Below, one piece after another: positions 10,813 to 22,003 of a DNA stretch of 64,000 nucleotides; position 1 is the stretch's first letter; each line of letters begins with the position of its first letter. Source of the stretch: Coenobita brevimanus. Its lineage: Eukaryota > Arthropoda > Malacostraca > Decapoda > Coenobitidae. The stretch lies in contig CM064653.1 in the NCBI GenBank assembly GCA_032717465.1, positions 35,145,103 through 35,209,102 on the forward strand, in the 5' to 3' direction. A program made the translations under genes and the position numbers. The notes beneath the pieces were generated by a model. It saw nothing but the letters and a program-made list of their open reading frames with translations. It made no database searches and was not told the origin of the DNA.

Positions 10813-11310
10813 TTACCTCAGCTGGAAACAATCAAGTGCAGTCATTGAACGTGATGCATGATTTGCAACAATTCCTGGATGCACATCCACAAAATTTTCT
10901 TCCTTACTAGGCAGAACGTTAGGTCTGGCATCTCCAAATGGATCAGACAGAAGCGTGGAGCATGTGGACACATGTGATGATGTTGGCGACCTTGAACCCC
11001 TTGTTGCTGAGAGCATGGCATTGGTAAGCCCGCTACTAATTTCCTCCTCCTCCTTCTCACTCACATCAACCTCACTATCGTTGTCAGGATCATAGTCGGC
11101 ATCACTGTCATCTACTAACACATCAGACTCTGATGTATCATCATCTGATACATCCAAATCACTAGCATCATGAGGAATAAACCCCTTACCACTATCGGAA
11201 TCCGCCAGAGGCGCCATGAGAAGAAAAATATCCTGGGCACCTTCTCTCGTGGTCAGATGCATGGTAACTGGCTCTCTCAGGCAGGCCGAAAGGTGTAATT
11301 GTTGCCCCAT
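10813..11310 (-). CDS. Acidic ORF, possible first exon of a piggyBac-derived protein
   Basis: A 165-codon - strand frame. The middle (about residues 38-90) is strongly acidic and Ser-rich (DLDVSDDDTSESDVLVDD, then EVDVSEKEEEEI). The end reads VHPGIVANHASRSM then ALDCFQL, and the next bases form a good splice donor (AG|GTAATT) just before the stop. PiggyBac-family proteins often start with an acidic region followed by a 'PGI...P..F.LF' style segment, so this may be the 5' exon of such a gene or transposon. I could not find a downstream exon. The start could instead be Met at 11218. Function not established. Confidence 0.35.
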   Translation of the reverse strand: MGQQLHLSACLREPVTMHLTTREGAQDIFLLMAPLADSDSGKGFIPHDASDLDVSDDDTSESDVLVDDSDADYDPDNDSEVDVSEKEEEEISSGLTNAMLSATRGSRSPTSSHVSTCSTLLSDPFGDARPNVLPSKEENFVDVHPGIVANHASRSMTALDCFQLR

Positions 11311-12007
11311 GTCTCCAGAAGATATAGTACAGTGTCAGTAGTAGAAATAATAAATAAAATAATGATTGATCTAGAAGAGGTTGCATCATAGGTGAGTGTG
11401 CAAGCCATTGGTGTAAATGCAATTTGGTCATGATGTATCTTATGACATCAGAGTTCATCAGAACTTCATCACAGTCTTTGTTGTCAAAACTTAAAGCTGT
11501 TGCCATCATGAGGTCCTCAGAAACAGTGTTACTGGGCTACCCTGAGGCCCATATGCTGCCATTCATTAGTGGGTATACCAGGGAACCATGGTTGCGGTGT
11601 GGTGTCTCATGGGTGTTTGCAAGTGACGTACAGGGGTACATCAAAACACTTTTCTGGTAAGGAAGAGGTTAGATAAACTGTATCAATATTCAGAGAAGCA
11701 GAGTCTAGCCCCAGTGTTAGAAGGAAAAATGGATGGAAGAAATTTAAAGAAAACCTACTTCTCCTGACCATGAAATGCTCTCCTTTTGAGCTATAGGTAC
11801 TGTACTGACTACAAAATATGTGTGAGAAGTGTTATACAGTACTTAGCTGCAGTGAGACTTGGCCAGTAATATGAGAGATTACATAAAGATTGGAACTCTG
11901 AGAAATGAGAATCATGTGATGGATGAGTAGTCACACTGAGTGATGGAACTGAGAAAGGTGTAAAGAGAGGAAGATTTGACGTAAGAAATATCAGAGGGAT
12001 GATACAA
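11311..12007. other. No recognisable gene
   Basis: AT-rich sequence without convincing frames, long repeats or terminal repeats that I could see. Confidence 0.5.
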
Positions 12008-12011
12008 TTAA

Positions 12012-13197
12012 CCCTTTGCGATTCCGATGATGCGGCTGCGCGTCATATGAAATCCAACCTCAGAGATTCCAGTGATGCTTCATGTGTCAAAACTTGTGTA
12101 AGTTTTTTCTGGTGCTTTACTGTGCAGTAGCTGGCATGAATAGCAATAAACTATATATCATTCGAAGGGCAGTTTATTGTAGTTTTTTGTGGCGCAAAAA
12201 TAATGGTTTTTTAAAATAAAAGCAATTATTAAATGATAATGTTCAGTAATACTGAAGAGCAGGGACAATGAATTGTCTTGCTAAAATCAAGCAATGATTA
12301 CTTTATGCTGGCTTGCTTCGCCGATTCTCTCAGAACGAAAATTTATAAACTTTCTCAACAGTACACAGCAGAGACTAATTACTCACAATTGCTGTTTATT
12401 AGTACTGTTAGCCTCTGGAGAAAGTGACTTCACCGCTGACAATAAATAACTAATACTATTAATAATATCAGGTTCTTGCTGATGCGTTAACTCGTAGAAG
12501 GCACAACGGATTTTAAGCTTAATACAACAAGACTGGCCTAAGTACCAGTTATGAATAGCAAAGCGTTTATGCAAGCTAGGAGCTATAAGGGAAATAAGCT
12601 TAATTATGGAGAAATGAAACACTACTTTACATTACGTTAAGCTCAAAGAAATGAACTGTTAAATTTATTCATTACAAAGAAATAAATTTAACGTTACATT
12701 TCAAAATGAATTCAAAATAAAGAGATCACACTCACTCACTCACTCAAAAGCTAAATTCTTACGCCTAGGAAAACAACGTGCGGCGCAGCCGGCCGGCATG
12801 TGAGGGAACAGCACACTTAACTAAACTCTTAAGTCTAGGAAAACGAAAAGAAAATACTGGTCAATGTAGCATATCACCAAGGAAGGGTGGGAGCCTGGAG
12901 AACTGTAGTCTAGTGGAGTCTGGGTGCTAGAAGACCTCTCTCACTATCACTACTGGAGCGCAGAACCACACTCCGTCGCGACAGACAAAAGACTGATTCA
13001 AATATGATGTGTGTGGTAGGATGCACAGGCCAGCTGGAAGAAGGCTTGGCCAACGGTTGAGGCAAGCAGGGGCGAACAATATAGAAACAATAATATCGCT
13101 CAGTAGAGCACTTAATGACGTGCATTAGAACGGTCACTTTTGAAATAGTGACGAATGTTTTGAAAAAAGTATACCATCGAAATGGAGAGAGAAACGG
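12012..13197. mobile_element. Candidate TTAA-flanked element
   Basis: The left end TTAA|CCCTTTGCGATTCCGATG looks like the other TTAA elements here. Near-identical subterminal copies (gcgattccgatgatgc and gagattccagtgatgc) follow one another. The best right end is ACGG|TTAA at 13198, which gives only a short match (TTAACCnTTT). No empty site is available, so the right boundary is tentative. The interior has no gene. Confidence 0.35.
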
Positions 13198-13519
13198 TTA
13201 ACTGAACAATACACAGTGAGCTTTCCACTAATAGTTCGTGGTTTCTCACAAAAGGAAAATGTCGCGAATTTGATTCATGACAATATATTTATATACATAT
13301 ATATATCGTTTCGTTTCGTTTCATTTTTAAAGGCTCCAACATGCTTGCATGTGTCGGCCTTGGTCACCTAATGGCGGCTTTCCACGCTGCACGATCCATT
13401 GCAGCCTCCCTGTTCAGTCCCTTAACCCTAAGGTCACACTTAATGACCTCGTCTCATGTCTTTCTCGGTCTACCCCTCACAACCCCACCCCCAATATTAA
13501 CACTTCTCACCTTCCTCAC

Positions 13520-14017
13520 TCAATTATCATCCCCCATCCTCTCCACATGTCCAAACCACCTCAATCTACCTCTCCTCATCACAACACCAATACACTCCAG
13601 TCCCATCCTACCTCTCAACTCTTCCATTGTAAACCCAGCCCCTCCAGGCCCTGGACGCAGGGACGCACAGCACATCCACCTAATCATTGTCATTTCTGTA
13701 CGTCTGAGCCGGCGAATATCTTCCTCCTTCACTGCCCAGGTCTCACTGCCATACAGCATTACACTCCTAACACATGCAGCATATAAAGACCCCTTAGCAC
13801 GTAGGGAGAGCCCTCTCAATGTCAGGAGAGGCAAGAGCTCCCTGAACTTTTTCCAACCACTTCTCACCCTAGCCACAGAGCTAGCTCCAGCCCCACCTCC
13901 AGCACACATGTCTCCCAAATAACAAAACTCTTCCACACACTCAAGAGATTCACCAGCAAGTTCAATCCTTTCACGTCTGACGATCTCCACCTGCTCACCC
14001 CGGCACGCCATACACAT
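13520..14017 (-). pseudogene. RTE-2 C-terminal domain
   Basis: Frame-shifted continuation of the polyprotein: it begins at the second Cys pair of a zinc-finger-like module (FMCMACRGE), then FCYLGDMCAGGG, the VMLYGSETWAV block, TMIRWMCCASLR and RLRWFGHVERMGDD. The 'RWFGHVERM' block is shared with RTE-1 and RTE-3 and is typical of RTE-like C-termini. Confidence 0.75.
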
Positions 14018-15825
14018 AAAATCAGCATTATCTCACAGTCTACCTCTGATACCACTACATCTCTTATGCACCCATTTATCACACACACTGCACAAGATGG
14101 AATTACTTCCCACGCCCTTGTGGCAAACTGCACATGGCCACTCTCCCTCGTCTTTGACAGTACCGCCACCAACCTAGATATCATCACTTTTGTTTTATCT
14201 GCATTTACCCTTAAACCCTTTTGCCCCATACCATATCTCCACTTCCTAAACCTTTCCTCCGCCTCCCTTTCATTCTCTGCAATCAACACCAAATCATCAG
14301 CATACAACAACTCCCACGGGAGTCCATTTCTAAAGTCACGTGAAAGGGCTTCAGGTACCATGATAAACAACATGGGACTCAAGACTGACCCCTGATGCAC
14401 ACCAACATTCACGGAAAACTCATCACTCAAATCTCCATTCACTCTCACCTGGGTGTGAGCACCCACATACATGGCCATAACCACCCTAACCAGCCACTCC
14501 TCCAAGCCAAGCTTTCTCATTGCCCACTTCACCACCTCTCTAGGGACTCTGTCAAAGGCCTTTTCCAAATCAACAAAAACAAAATACAGATCCCTTCTCC
14601 TACCAATATATTTTTCCCGAAGGTGTCGAACAATGAATATGGCATCAGTGGTCCCCCTACCTGGCATCAACCCAAACTGCATCTCATCAATATTCACTCT
14701 TTCTCTAATCATACCTTCTAAAACTTTCTCCATTACCTTCACTATCTGATCTAAAAGCTTTATACCTCTATAATTTCCTCTTTCCAGGGCATCACCCTTC
14801 CCTTTATACACATTTACAGTTACGCTCTTCAGCCAATCATCTGGGACAACACACTCATAAATAATCCAGTTTATCAGGTCAGTGACTAAACTCACCCCTA
14901 TATCGCCTGAGGCCTTCAACATTTCGGCAGTCAACCCAGACACACCTGCTGCCTTCCCCACCCTCATCCAGCCTATTGCCTCACTCACAGTAGCAGTATC
15001 AATCAAAGGCCAAGGGCCAGACACTGGATCTGCTGGCTCCAAACCTTCCCTGTCCCAGTCAAACTCCTCATTCAACAACCGGTTATAATGCTTTCTCCAT
15101 GCATCTTTAATATCCTCACTGTTCACCACTACCCTTCCTTCATTATTCTTCACACACTGCTCACCTATGATATCCCGATTATCCCTCTTCACCTGACCTG
15201 CCACCCTAAATATATTTTTCCTTTCCCCATGATTTAGGTTATCAAGTAATTGTCTCTGTGACTCAGACTTTGCCCTGTATACCTCTCTCCTAGCCCTATG
15301 CTTGGCAGCCAAATATTCCTCTTTGCTACCACCCTTCTTCCATTCCCGGAAAAGCCTTCTTTTCTCCTTAATTGCAGCTTCTACACCCTCATCCCACCAC
15401 CAAGTTACTTTATGTCTTGGTGGTCCTCTTGTCCAGCTGCATGTTACATCAGTAACTCTCAAGAAATTGTTCTTGAGGGCTCTGTACTGTTCATTAACGC
15501 CTCTGTCTACAGCTCCCTGTTCAGCCCTCACTCTCCTCAACTCGCTATAGAAGACATCCCTTACTACTTGGTTTTTCAGCTTCCATATTTTCCTCCTAGG
15601 TACATAAGTCCTCTTTTTCATCACTTGTTCTTTAAGCACCATATCACAAATCAATAGTTTGTGCTGCTGCACACACTCCTCACTTCCTATAACTTTAACA
15701 TCCCTCACTAACCTCCTATCAGCCCTCCTAACAAGATAATAATCTATCTGACTGCTATTTCCCCCAGACTCATATGTAATTAACCTACTGTCTCTTTTCC
15801 TAAAATATGTGTTGCACACAATCAT
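13864..15825 (-). pseudogene. RTE-2 reverse transcriptase, long open frame
   Basis: A 653-codon frame. The order is endonuclease end, a basic linker (KHRARREVYRAKSESQRQLL), then RT with YKGKGDALERGNYRGIKLLD, MQFGLMPGRGTTDAIF, DLEKAFDRVPREVV, VHQGSVLSPMLF and ELLYADDLVLIAE; the YADD catalytic motif is intact. After about residue 555 the frame is lost: the true continuation (KRCSGIRGRL, FMCMACRGEQVEIV, then the C-terminal domain) is in another frame at 14017-13520. Copies are made by target-primed reverse transcription in the nucleus. The RT core looks undamaged, but the element lacks most of its endonuclease. Confidence 0.8.
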
Positions 15826-15877
15826 GTCCGTTGCCTCCCCAAACTCGAGTATCCTTTCCCCTTCTGCATTCCTTAGA

Positions 15878-15880
<3 letters not shown>

Positions 15881-15936
<56 letters not shown>
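15881..15936. repeat. (TA)n microsatellite
   Basis: Perfect TA repeat of about 56 bases between the RTE-2 truncation point and a pogo-like element. Confidence 0.95.
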
Positions 15937-15939
<3 letters not shown>

Positions 15940-15944
15940 ATATA

Positions 15945-17885
15945 CAGGTAACTCGCACGGAACACGATCTCACGGAACGCGCTCGCAATTATACACGGTA
16001 AGGGCTGGGATACATATAAGACAACGTAAGATTAACGAACCATTATGAAAACTACAAATTAACGCAGGAGAGGCCTTTGAAAGATCAAATCCTCGAACGT
16101 CACCACAGCGCGCGGTTTGTTTTGATTACGTGACGATCTAGGCGGGAAATTATTCAGTGAGTAAGACATTCCCGAGTACAGTAGCACAGTATTTATAAGT
16201 TAAATATTTACAGTACTGTACTGTTCTGGTAAGTTTATGTGCAACTTAAAATACTATTAAATAACGTTAAAGCAAGAAATAAAGTCATATAACCAGTTTA
16301 CCTGATAGGCATCAGAATATTGCCTTTTTTATTTGTTCATTTTTTCCACAGTACTGTACAGTATATGTAAGTTAAATATTTACTGTTCTCGTATGTACTG
16401 TACTTGTAAGCACTTAAATAAAGTTAAATAATTAAATAAAGCCTTGTAACCAGTTAACCCGAATTATATGATTACCCATGATCGGCGTCGGAATATTGCC
16501 TTTTTTTGTTTGTTTGTTAAACTCTTACTGTACTGCTTTTCTACAGTACTGTATTTGTAAGTTAAATATTTACTGTTCTGGTATGTACTTGTAAGCAATT
16601 AAAGCATTAAATAAAGCCTTGTAACCAGTTAACCTGATTTATATGATTACCCATGATCGGCGTCGGAATATTTCCTTTTTTGTTTGTTCGTTAAAGACTT
16701 ATAATAAGAGAAAAATACATTTTTGTTTTGGTATCTTTACCTATTTGCTCAGGTTTGCTGTAATGGTTTGGATCATTTGATGCAATGCAACGTGTAGAAA
16801 ACTGTGAAAACTTTCGGGAAGTGAACGAAAATCTGGGACATGAGACTGACCTTGACTTCACCCTCTCATGTATCATCAGTCAGTTCACCATCTGCTATCG
16901 TGATGAGTGGATGTACGATTTTTTCGCTCATGGCCATGCCTAACCACACTTAGTTACACCCATTATCTCGACCCAGACAGAAAATACAATCTTTTTCCTA
17001 CCTTACAAAACACAAACAACCACCCTGTTTACGAGACAGCAATATATATTGCGAAAATAACAAGGTAAAATGATAAAGATGAACGTAAAATGATAGAGAA
17101 AGATGAACATGTTATGACGGAAGAAGTACGTTTTCCCCGTCTGTAAACGTATTTATTTCTGCTTTGTATCTGTATTCGTAATAATTAGACTTAATGTTAG
17201 TTCTAAAACTGCATTATGATTCTATTTTTAGCCATTCTCGTGATGTGGGAGCTGGAAGTTGTGATACAACTTCATTATTGCTAATCGGACTGACCCTCCA
17301 CTTTATTCTCCCGTGGCAGTCTAGCCTTGGAGGACGTACAGTTTTCTCATTTAGGACTGAAAATTCAACTCTTTCGCTCCCTTTTCCAAGGATGGGCACA
17401 ACGATAACGTAAAAAATAACTCGAAACTACCATAAACGTAAAAAGGTGAAAATGTATTCATAACATTTTTTTTTTTTTTTCCAGCCATTCCTAACAGATT
17501 ATGTACTGAAATAATTCGATATCACAGTACTGCATTTCTAAGTTAAATATGTACTGTTCTGGTATGTACTTGTAAGTTAAAGCACTGGTACCAGTTAACC
17601 TGATTTATATGATTACCTATGATCGGCGTCGGAATGTTTCCTTGTGTTTACGTGCAGTATTTGTGTGTTGAAGTTTTGCTGTGGAGTACTGTATTTGTGA
17701 GTTATAACATTAAATAAACCTTCTAACCACTTAAAGTGCTTTCTAGTGATTACCAGTGACAGATAACATCAAAACAACACATTTGGGGGGTCTAGGGAGC
17801 AAAATACGGAGTAGTTTAAATATACGCGATTTCACACCTAACACGGCACGGTAGGAACGAAACCCACGTATTCCGTGCGAGTTAC

Positions 17886-17888
<3 letters not shown>
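15945..17888. mobile_element. pogo/Tigger-like non-autonomous element
   Basis: The ends are inverted repeats starting CAGGTAACTCGCACGGAA, with TA on each side (15943-15944 and 17889-17890). About 1.94 kb, no transposase frame. The left half and the right edge share a tandem unit (see 16186-16700). It sits between two (TA)n arrays, so the duplication cannot be separated from the array. Confidence 0.75.
16186..16700. repeat. Three tandem units of about 160-190 bp inside pogo-like element
   Basis: Each unit runs from 'acagtactgtatttgtaag' through 'gttaaatatttactgttctgg' to 'gatcggcgtcggaatatt' and a T-rich end. Units start at about 16186, 16350 and 16544; a further diverged unit lies at about 17525-17740. 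The conserved 'gatcggcgtcgg' block is unusually GC-rich for its surroundings. Confidence 0.65.
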
Positions 17889-17927
<39 letters not shown>

Positions 17928-17945
17928 TATACACACACATATATA

Positions 17946-18004
<59 letters not shown>

Positions 18005-18005
18005 G
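17889..18005. repeat. (TA)n with CA interruptions
   Basis: Interrupted TA array joining the pogo-like element and the mariner element. Confidence 0.9.
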
Positions 18006-19332
18006 CGAGGGGTGATTAGAAAGAAATGACATTGAGTCCATAAACTTTTATTAGCATGAAGAACTATCAAACTATGACTCACATTCCTTCAAAGTACTCC
18101 CCTCCAACCTCTATGCAGCGTTCAATTCTCTTTCTCCACTTCATGAAGCAAGTGTGGTACTCTGAAGACGGTATACTTCGGAATTCTGAATTGACGGTCC
18201 GTGCCAAGTCTTGGATGCGATGAAATTGCTTCCCAGCGATGGCAGATTTAATTTTTGGAAACAACCAAAAGTCACAGGGAGCCAGGTCAAAGGAGTAGGG
18301 TGGGTGGGGGAGCAGAGTTATACCTTGTTGTTCCAGGTACTGCATAGTGAGGCGAGCTTTGTGGGGTGCAGCATTGTCGTGGTGCAGCGAAAGGCGAGAC
18401 CGACGGCAGGTTGGTGCGGTGTTGGCCTTGTGTTCCAAGACTTGTGGAAGGACCTGGTCTGTGTAGTATTGGGCTGTGATAGTGGACTTTTCAGGCATCA
18501 CATCCACGCATATTGGTCCTTGAGAAGTGAAAAAGATGGTGAAAAGGCGCTTCCGGCTGCGAAATCCTTCCTTCAAAATCTGAGGTCGAGGGTCTTCATC
18601 GCCCAACCACACCATGTTTGACTGCTTGTCACGGGTTGTGAAGAATGAAATCCAACACTCATCTCCAGTAGCAACATCTGAGAACCGTTTTGGACCATTT
18701 GGTTCAAATTCAGCAAGCCAGACACGACAAATCCTCACCCGTTCAGCCTTTTGCTCATCAGTCAACAAATGGGGTATCCATCGACAACACTTCTTCCTCA
18801 GGTGTAATTGTTCATGCACGATGTCATATGCACTCCCATAACTGATATCAAGCTCCAAGGCTAAGAACCTAAGAGTTACAGTTGGATCCTCTTCAATGAT
18901 GGACCGTGCACGGACAGTTGTTGCTTCGGTCACGGATGTCCGGGGGCGTCCAGAGCGTTGTTCATTTTTCAATTCAGTTTTTCCTGCTGTGAAAGCACGA
19001 ATCCAGCGGGAAACAGTTTCCAGGGAAGGAGTAGTGTCTGGATAAACTTGTAATAATTCCCCTCGAATCTCTGTTGCTTTCTTTCCCAGTTTCCACCTCG
19101 TAAAAATGTAGAACCTGCAGCCTTCTTTCGAGTAATCCATGTTTCTGGCCAGAGAGCAAAAACAAGAGTGAAGCATTCACTGACAACAATAAAACAAGAA
19201 AAGTCAGGCATACGGCGACAAGTTCAAACTCGTAAGGACAGGCAACTCTGCACTCTCCTTGCTCCCCTACCTCCCATCATTCAAGGTTTTCATGTTATAT
19301 CACGAACTGTCATTACTTTCTGATCACCCTTC

Positions 19333-19333
<1 letters not shown>
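18006..19333 (-). mobile_element. mariner element, apparently complete
   Basis: About 1.33 kb, the usual mariner length. The ends are 26-bp imperfect inverted repeats (18006-18031 and 19308-19333) starting CGAGGGGTGATTAGAAAG and CGAAGGGTGATCAGAAAG. The right flank is TA within a (TA)n array; the left dinucleotide reads TG, so one copy of the target may have mutated. A single open transposase frame fills most of it. Confidence 0.88.
18079..19140 (-). CDS. mariner transposase, open frame, D34D
   Basis: This frame encodes the enzyme that cuts the element out and pastes it at TA. I chose Met at 19140 (MDYSKEGC) over the upstream Met at 19176, because family members start close to the first helix-turn-helix. 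That gives 353 residues, close to the family's usual ~345. Visible parts: N-terminal helix-turn-helix pair (about 5-110), the linker WIPHLLTDEQK, then catalytic blocks TGDECWI, HHDNAAPHKA and FDLAPCDFWLFPK. Counting by hand there are 34 residues between the second and third Asp, the mariner spacing. There is no stop or frameshift. The family-typical 'YSPDLAPSDF' reads YSFDLAPCDF, so activity is uncertain. Confidence 0.9.
   Translation of the reverse strand: MDYSKEGCRFYIFTRWKLGKKATEIRGELLQVYPDTTPSLETVSRWIRAFTAGKTELKNEQRSGRPRTSVTEATTVRARSIIEEDPTVTLRFLALELDISYGSAYDIVHEQLHLRKKCCRWIPHLLTDEQKAERVRICRVWLAEFEPNGPKRFSDVATGDECWISFFTTRDKQSNMVWLGDEDPRPQILKEGFRSRKRLFTIFFTSQGPICVDVMPEKSTITAQYYTDQVLPQVLEHKANTAPTCRRSRLSLHHDNAAPHKARLTMQYLEQQGITLLPHPPYSFDLAPCDFWLFPKIKSAIAGKQFHRIQDLARTVNSEFRSIPSSEYHTCFMKWRKRIERCIEVGGEYFEGM

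Positions 19334-19386
<53 letters not shown>
19334..19386. repeat. (TA)n microsatellite
   Basis: TA array between the mariner right end and the Gypsy 5' LTR. Confidence 0.95.
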
Positions 19387-19391
<5 letters not shown>

Positions 19392-20179
19392 CATAGCCTA
19401 TGATTTCATCATCCTTTGTGTAATTTTAACGCACAGTATGCTGCATGTTTGATCACGAGCGTGTTCTGCCTCAGTTCCCCCCTTCTACCGTTATAGTAGA
19501 GTAAGTCGTCCTTTCTGTTGTTCAGAGTAGGATTGTCAGCTCTTTGTTCCCTATGGCTTCATTTGCGCGTCCTTCTTACAAGTTGTATCAAGCTCTGCTG
19601 GCCCCTATATAATGAGCTCAGTCTTTGCATTATTGCCACTTAGATCTACTCCTCATTTTGTTCACATCTCTGTCCTCCCCTGTACAGTTATTATTGTGAG
19701 TGCTCAGGAAGTCTCCAACCATCTAGCAGCTGTATAATTTGAGTATAAGTGTTATTGCATTTTGTTCTTGTACTGTATAGCATAAGTTGTTAATTTGTAG
19801 GCCTAGTGAGGTTTTTGTAATTCATGTAAGGTTCTTATGTTAGCCATTGTTCATAATATTTTGTATCTGTAATAATTTATCTTGCATTAACTGAGCATTA
19901 CCCAGTGTATTTTCATTTTATCAGGGCTGACTTAGATAAATTTACTCTTGCTAATTTCGTGTTAATAGAGGCTATTGCAGTTAACCATATATTTAACCTG
20001 TTTTTTTTGCCATTACATTATCCTTATGAGTCTTGAATGTTTTGTTGTTAGTTTGAGCATTAAACTTTAACTTGTAATTTTACCTAACTCTTCTGTTTTG
20101 AACCTGGAACTTTACGGGACAGTAGTGACTCTTAGTATTCTCACTTAATGTGTACATTATCTTTCTCTGTTCCGTAACA
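19387..20179 (+). repeat. Gypsy 5' LTR
   Basis: About 793 bp, ending in CCGTAACA. It matches the 3' LTR with about eleven substitutions and two one-base indels counted by eye (about 1.4 percent). The first bases read AG where the 3' LTR has TG. A tatataat box with downstream 'gagctcagtc' near 19606-19625 could be the promoter. Confidence 0.92.
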
Positions 20180-20185
20180 TAAATT

Positions 20186-20200
20186 TGGCGACCTCTTATC
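20186..20200 (+). other. Gypsy primer-binding site
   Basis: TGGCGACC starts six bases after the 5' LTR. It complements a tRNA 3' end; the same eight bases start the tRNA-Arg-type site of several arthropod Gypsy elements, but the later bases differ, so the primer identity is only a guess. Confidence 0.5.
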
Positions 20201-20233
20201 AGGATATTCAGGATAATATCATAAGGATATTGT

Positions 20234-21796
20234 TTGATATTTTGTGACTGTGATTTATTCATGATGTCTACTATTTCTACACTTGATGAAGCCAAAGATT
20301 TTTTGTCAAATGTGCAAACAGTGTGTGATGTAGAAAACAGAACAAAGAATGAACTTAAGCTTGTTGCTCAACAATTGGGAATTGCTGTTCGCTCTCATCA
20401 TTCTAAAGATCAAATTGTTGACATGATTAATGAAAGCTTGTTTAATGTAACTCCTCCAAATGAGCAAACGCAGATTGAATTAGCTAAGTTACAGCTAGCC
20501 CTGCAGGAGGCTCGTGCTAAGGAGGCAGAGTCTCGTGCTAAGGAGGCTGAGGCACAAGTTGAAATTGCTAGGATTCAGGCAGACCATGAGTATTGCATGA
20601 AACAAGGTGGAACTGGATCATCTAGCTCTGATGATTTTGATGTGGCTAAAAATGTTAAACTTGTCCCTCCTTTTAATGAATCTGATTTAACAAAGTATTT
20701 TCAGTTGTTTGAGAGGGTAGCTACAGGTTTTAATTGGCCCAAAAAGTATTGGCCAGTACTCCTTCAAACTATTCTCACCGGTAAAGCTCAAGTAACTTAT
20801 GCATCTTTGCCTCAGGATCAATGTGATAATTGTGATGTAGTTAAGAGCTTGATTCTTAAGGCCTATGAGCTTGTTCCTGAAGCCTATAGAGTAAAATTTA
20901 GGACAACTTACAAGCAAGATAAGCAATCCCATGTTGAGTATGCAAAAATCAAAGAAGATCTGTTAGAGCAGTGGTTAAATTCTAAGAATGTGGATTCTGA
21001 TTTTGACAAATTTAAGCAGATGATTTTGCTGGAGGACTTCAAAAGGTGTGTTAATAATGATGTAAGCCTATATCTTGATGAGAAAAGAATAGATAATTTG
21101 TCTGATGCTGCAGTTTTAGCTGATGAATATGTTCTCACTCACAAGAGATATTCTAGAGAAAAAAGGAAAGCTGAGAGTAAGTACGTTGCCTCTACTCAGA
21201 GTACAGGTAACAGGAAAGAGAATAAAGATGATGTTTCTGAGGAAGTAAATACCAGCTTCACCTCTAGATTTCAGAAAAGTAAATGTACTTATTGTAGTAA
21301 GCTTGGTCATACTACGGAGAAATGTTTCAGGAGACAGCGTGATGTGAACAAAAAGGAGTCTTTAAATATTCAGTCAATTGGTCTAGTGTCCACCCTTGAG
21401 AGTTCCCAGAATTTTTTAACTGAGTCAACTGAACCTGCTTTGAGGGGTAACTTAAATTCTCATGATGGAGCTCCTCTTTTGAGCAGTAACATGGGTGACA
21501 CTCTCAAGAGTTCATGTGCTAATTTCCTGTCTGATGGTTTTGTCAGTCCTCTGGACAGTAATGACAGGAAATCAGTTAAAATATATCGTGGTACAGGTGC
21601 TTGCCAATCCCTTATGCTGACCAGTGTTCTAGGCTCTAATGTTAATTCTTCTGATGAAACTGTAATCTTACAAGGTGTAGGGAATAATTACCTTTCTGTC
21701 CCTCTGTGCAGAGTGAATTTAGAGTCTGGTTTTGTTAATGGTTCCGTTATGGTTGGGTTGGTTGAGACACTCCCAATGTCAGGTGTAACTTTCTTA
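20234..21796 (+). pseudogene. Gypsy Gag and start of protease
   Basis: The frame begins at Met 20234 (or MSTISTL at 20264). Parts: N-terminal region, a charged helix with repeated RAKEAE units (about residues 83-115), a capsid-like block (FQLFERVATGFNWPKKYW, ILKAYELVPEAYR) resembling the SCAN-type capsid fold, and a CCHC zinc knuckle (CTYCSKLGHTTEKC). The protease active-site triplet, normally D-T-G, reads G-T-G in YRGTGACQS (about residue 454), so the catalytic Asp is lost. The frame continues in the next visible segment at 25106; the ancestral reading was ...TFLLGNDIGG, with a pogo-like insertion between. Confidence 0.85.
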
Positions 21797-22003
21797 CAGT
21801 AGAAGTCCGATTTTTCGGCATCTATGGGACCAGGCAAGTGCCGAAATATCAAAATTGCCGAATTATCGAAAACCCTACCCACTCAGTACCTTATATGTTT
21901 CAGTGAACACTATCATCATTACTCATATCATTACAAATGTGTTTGGAGAGAGTACTGTATACTGTTTGATACTGTACAATACTGTAATGAATACAGTACT
22001 ATA

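Larger units (their letters stand above)
13300..15872 (-). mobile_element. RTE-2 LINE, 5'-truncated, longest copy
   Basis: On the - strand the element runs from the end of the endonuclease (SSQIDYYLVRRADRR) through RT to a C-terminal domain and a tail of GAAAC-type repeats (13303-13322 on +). The left coordinate abuts a short TA run and the right one a (TA)n array, so the 5' truncation sits at that array. Sister copies: 1138-1405, 52905-53672 and 59345-61260. Confidence 0.8.
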
